Source of the DNA: Methanobacterium sp.
GTDB lineage: Archaea > Methanobacteriota > Methanobacteria > Methanobacteriales > Methanobacteriaceae
NCBI GenBank assembly: GCA_028700095.1
Contig: JAQVTJ010000069.1
Span: 1 to 8,739 of the forward strand
Length of the DNA stretch: 8,739 nt
Reading direction: 5' to 3'
Below are positions 8,254-8,739 of this stretch, one piece after another. The number at the start of each line of letters is the position of its first letter. Position 1 is the first letter of the stretch. The translations under genes were made by a program, and so were the position numbers. The notes under the pieces were generated by a model that was not told the origin of the DNA, did no database searches, and saw nothing but the letters and a program-made list of their open reading frames with translations.

Positions 8254-8320
8254 TATTTTGTCATTTAATTGTAAACGAAAGACTTAAATAGTGGATCAAA
8301 TTACATGGAAGCTCTCAGTT

Positions 8321-8384
8321 AGGAGGAAGGCTAAATATTTATTTTAAATGATTTTAAACAGTTTTAAATCATTAATTTTTTTTT
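8321..8384 (+). other. Orphan Shine-Dalgarno followed by hairpin and T run
   Basis: Inside the 420-base gap upstream of mer, the plus strand carries AGGAGGAAGG (8321-8330), then an imperfect 12-bp stem (8347-8358 with 8362-8373, loop CAG, one T-T mismatch) and a T9 run (8376-8384). This resembles a small transcript with its terminator. The only ATG (8348) opens 13 codons, lies too far from the AGGAGG and is inside the stem. It could be a small RNA, the remnant of a lost gene, or part of a longer mer leader read on the other strand. Confidence 0.3.
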
Positions 8385-8517
8385 ATTAATCCGACCTTTA
8401 TATGGAGCATAATATAAAAAAAAGAAGGCAATTTTGTAAAAAATAAATACCAACAATATCCATAAAAAAATAGACAATATTATACTATGTAATATATTTG
8501 TTATTTTTACAAGATCT

Positions 8518-8576
8518 TCCACTAACATATAATAATATAATAATATAATAAATTATATGTTATATGTCCACTAACA
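8518..8576. repeat. Repeat cluster: direct repeats flanking an inverted repeat
   Basis: TCCACTAACA occurs at 8518-8527 and again at 8567-8576. Between them is a perfect 10-bp inverted repeat (AACATATAAT at 8524-8533, ATTATATGTT at 8552-8561), with a period-8 array (ATAATAAT at 8529-8536 and 8537-8544, then ATAATAAA) forming its loop. It lies 59 bases before the partial gene at the window end and could be an operator or simple-sequence expansion. Confidence 0.5.
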
Positions 8577-8604
8577 AAAACTTTATAAACTGTGCATAAC
8601 TAAC

Positions 8605-8614
8605 AATTATATAC
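8605..8614 (+). promoter_or_regulatory. TATA box for the partial gene at the window end
   Basis: AATTATATAC is centred about 25 bases before the ATG at 8635, which would place transcription start at the ATG itself and give a leaderless mRNA. This fits the absence of a ribosome binding site. TTTATAAA at 8582-8589 is an alternative. Confidence 0.35.
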
Positions 8615-8634
8615 TCATTTATTTTTTTAGATAA

Positions 8635-8739
8635 ATGTGGTTTATTGTATACAAAAAAATTGCATTAATTTCTAATTATTTTGTAGGTGTATTGGGTGGT
8701 TGTATAGTATGTGCTATGATTTTATTTGGCGTTGGCTGG
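8635..8739 (+). CDS. Start of a probable membrane protein (3' end outside window)
   Basis: An ATG directly after an in-frame TAA opens a frame of 35 codons with no stop before the window edge. The visible peptide has a short N-terminus with two lysines (MWFIVYKKIALISNYF) and then a glycine-rich hydrophobic stretch, VGVLGGCIVCAMILFGVGW, consistent with a signal anchor or first transmembrane helix. G+C rises towards the window end, as in coding sequence. No Shine-Dalgarno is visible. The family is not recognisable from this fragment, and a start further inside cannot be excluded, for example the TTG at 8689-8691 behind AGGTG. Confidence 0.5.
   Translation, partial: MWFIVYKKIALISNYFVGVLGGCIVCAMILFGVGW

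Noticed and set aside
8529..8552. Possible CRISPR-like or origin-like repeat array
   Set aside because: The units are 8 bp, purely A/T and contiguous, with no spacers; this is simple-sequence repetition. No origin-binding-box motif was recognised.

Overview
This AT-rich window almost certainly comes from a hydrogenotrophic methanogen of the order Methanobacteriales, probably close to Methanobrevibacter or Methanosphaera. The strongest evidence is a complete mer gene (F420-dependent methylene-tetrahydromethanopterin reductase) whose 321 residues look very close to the Methanothermobacter protein. Supporting this are RaSEA, the radical SAM enzyme of archaeosine synthesis (an archaeal tRNA modification), GGTGA/AGGTG ribosome binding sites, TATA-box-like promoters and oligo-T terminators. 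The genus is an inference.

Layout. 1-981 (+): C-terminal three quarters of a MATE-type efflux transporter, cut by the window edge. 1094-2383 (-): a HIGH-superfamily nucleotidyltransferase with an archaeal C-terminal extension, convergent with the MATE gene. 2384-2734: gene-poor, AT-rich. 2735-3322 (-): a small TMEM175/DUF1211-type membrane protein; its start is set by a good Shine-Dalgarno and TATA box inside a longer open frame. 3388-4625 (-): a ThrE-type threonine/serine exporter gene broken by one in-frame TAA and one single-base frameshift. 4762-5829 (-): RaSEA. 5929-6825 (+): a spore-photolyase-like (SPL) radical SAM gene, divergent from RaSEA, broken by one in-frame TAA where the family normally has Glu. 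6826-7248: terminators and a doubtful 47-codon frame. 7249-8214 (-): mer. 8215-8634: mer promoter, an orphan Shine-Dalgarno and hairpin/T-run, and a repeat cluster. 8635-8739 (+): start of a probable membrane protein running off the window.

How the genes relate. These look like mostly independent, singly promoted genes (energy metabolism, tRNA modification, transport) and not one pathway operon; most minus-strand genes are followed by their own oligo-T tract. I see no CRISPR array, transposon, integrase, toxin-antitoxin pair or defence system, and no rRNA or tRNA gene.

The most notable signal is decay: two genes 1.3 kb apart carry otherwise well-preserved coding sequence interrupted by isolated lesions. 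These are either recent pseudogenes or sequence/assembly errors, and the raw sequence cannot decide between them. I found no convincing new biological system. The most open items are the two broken genes, the unexplained structured region upstream of mer, and the uncharacterised C-terminal domain of the nucleotidyltransferase.
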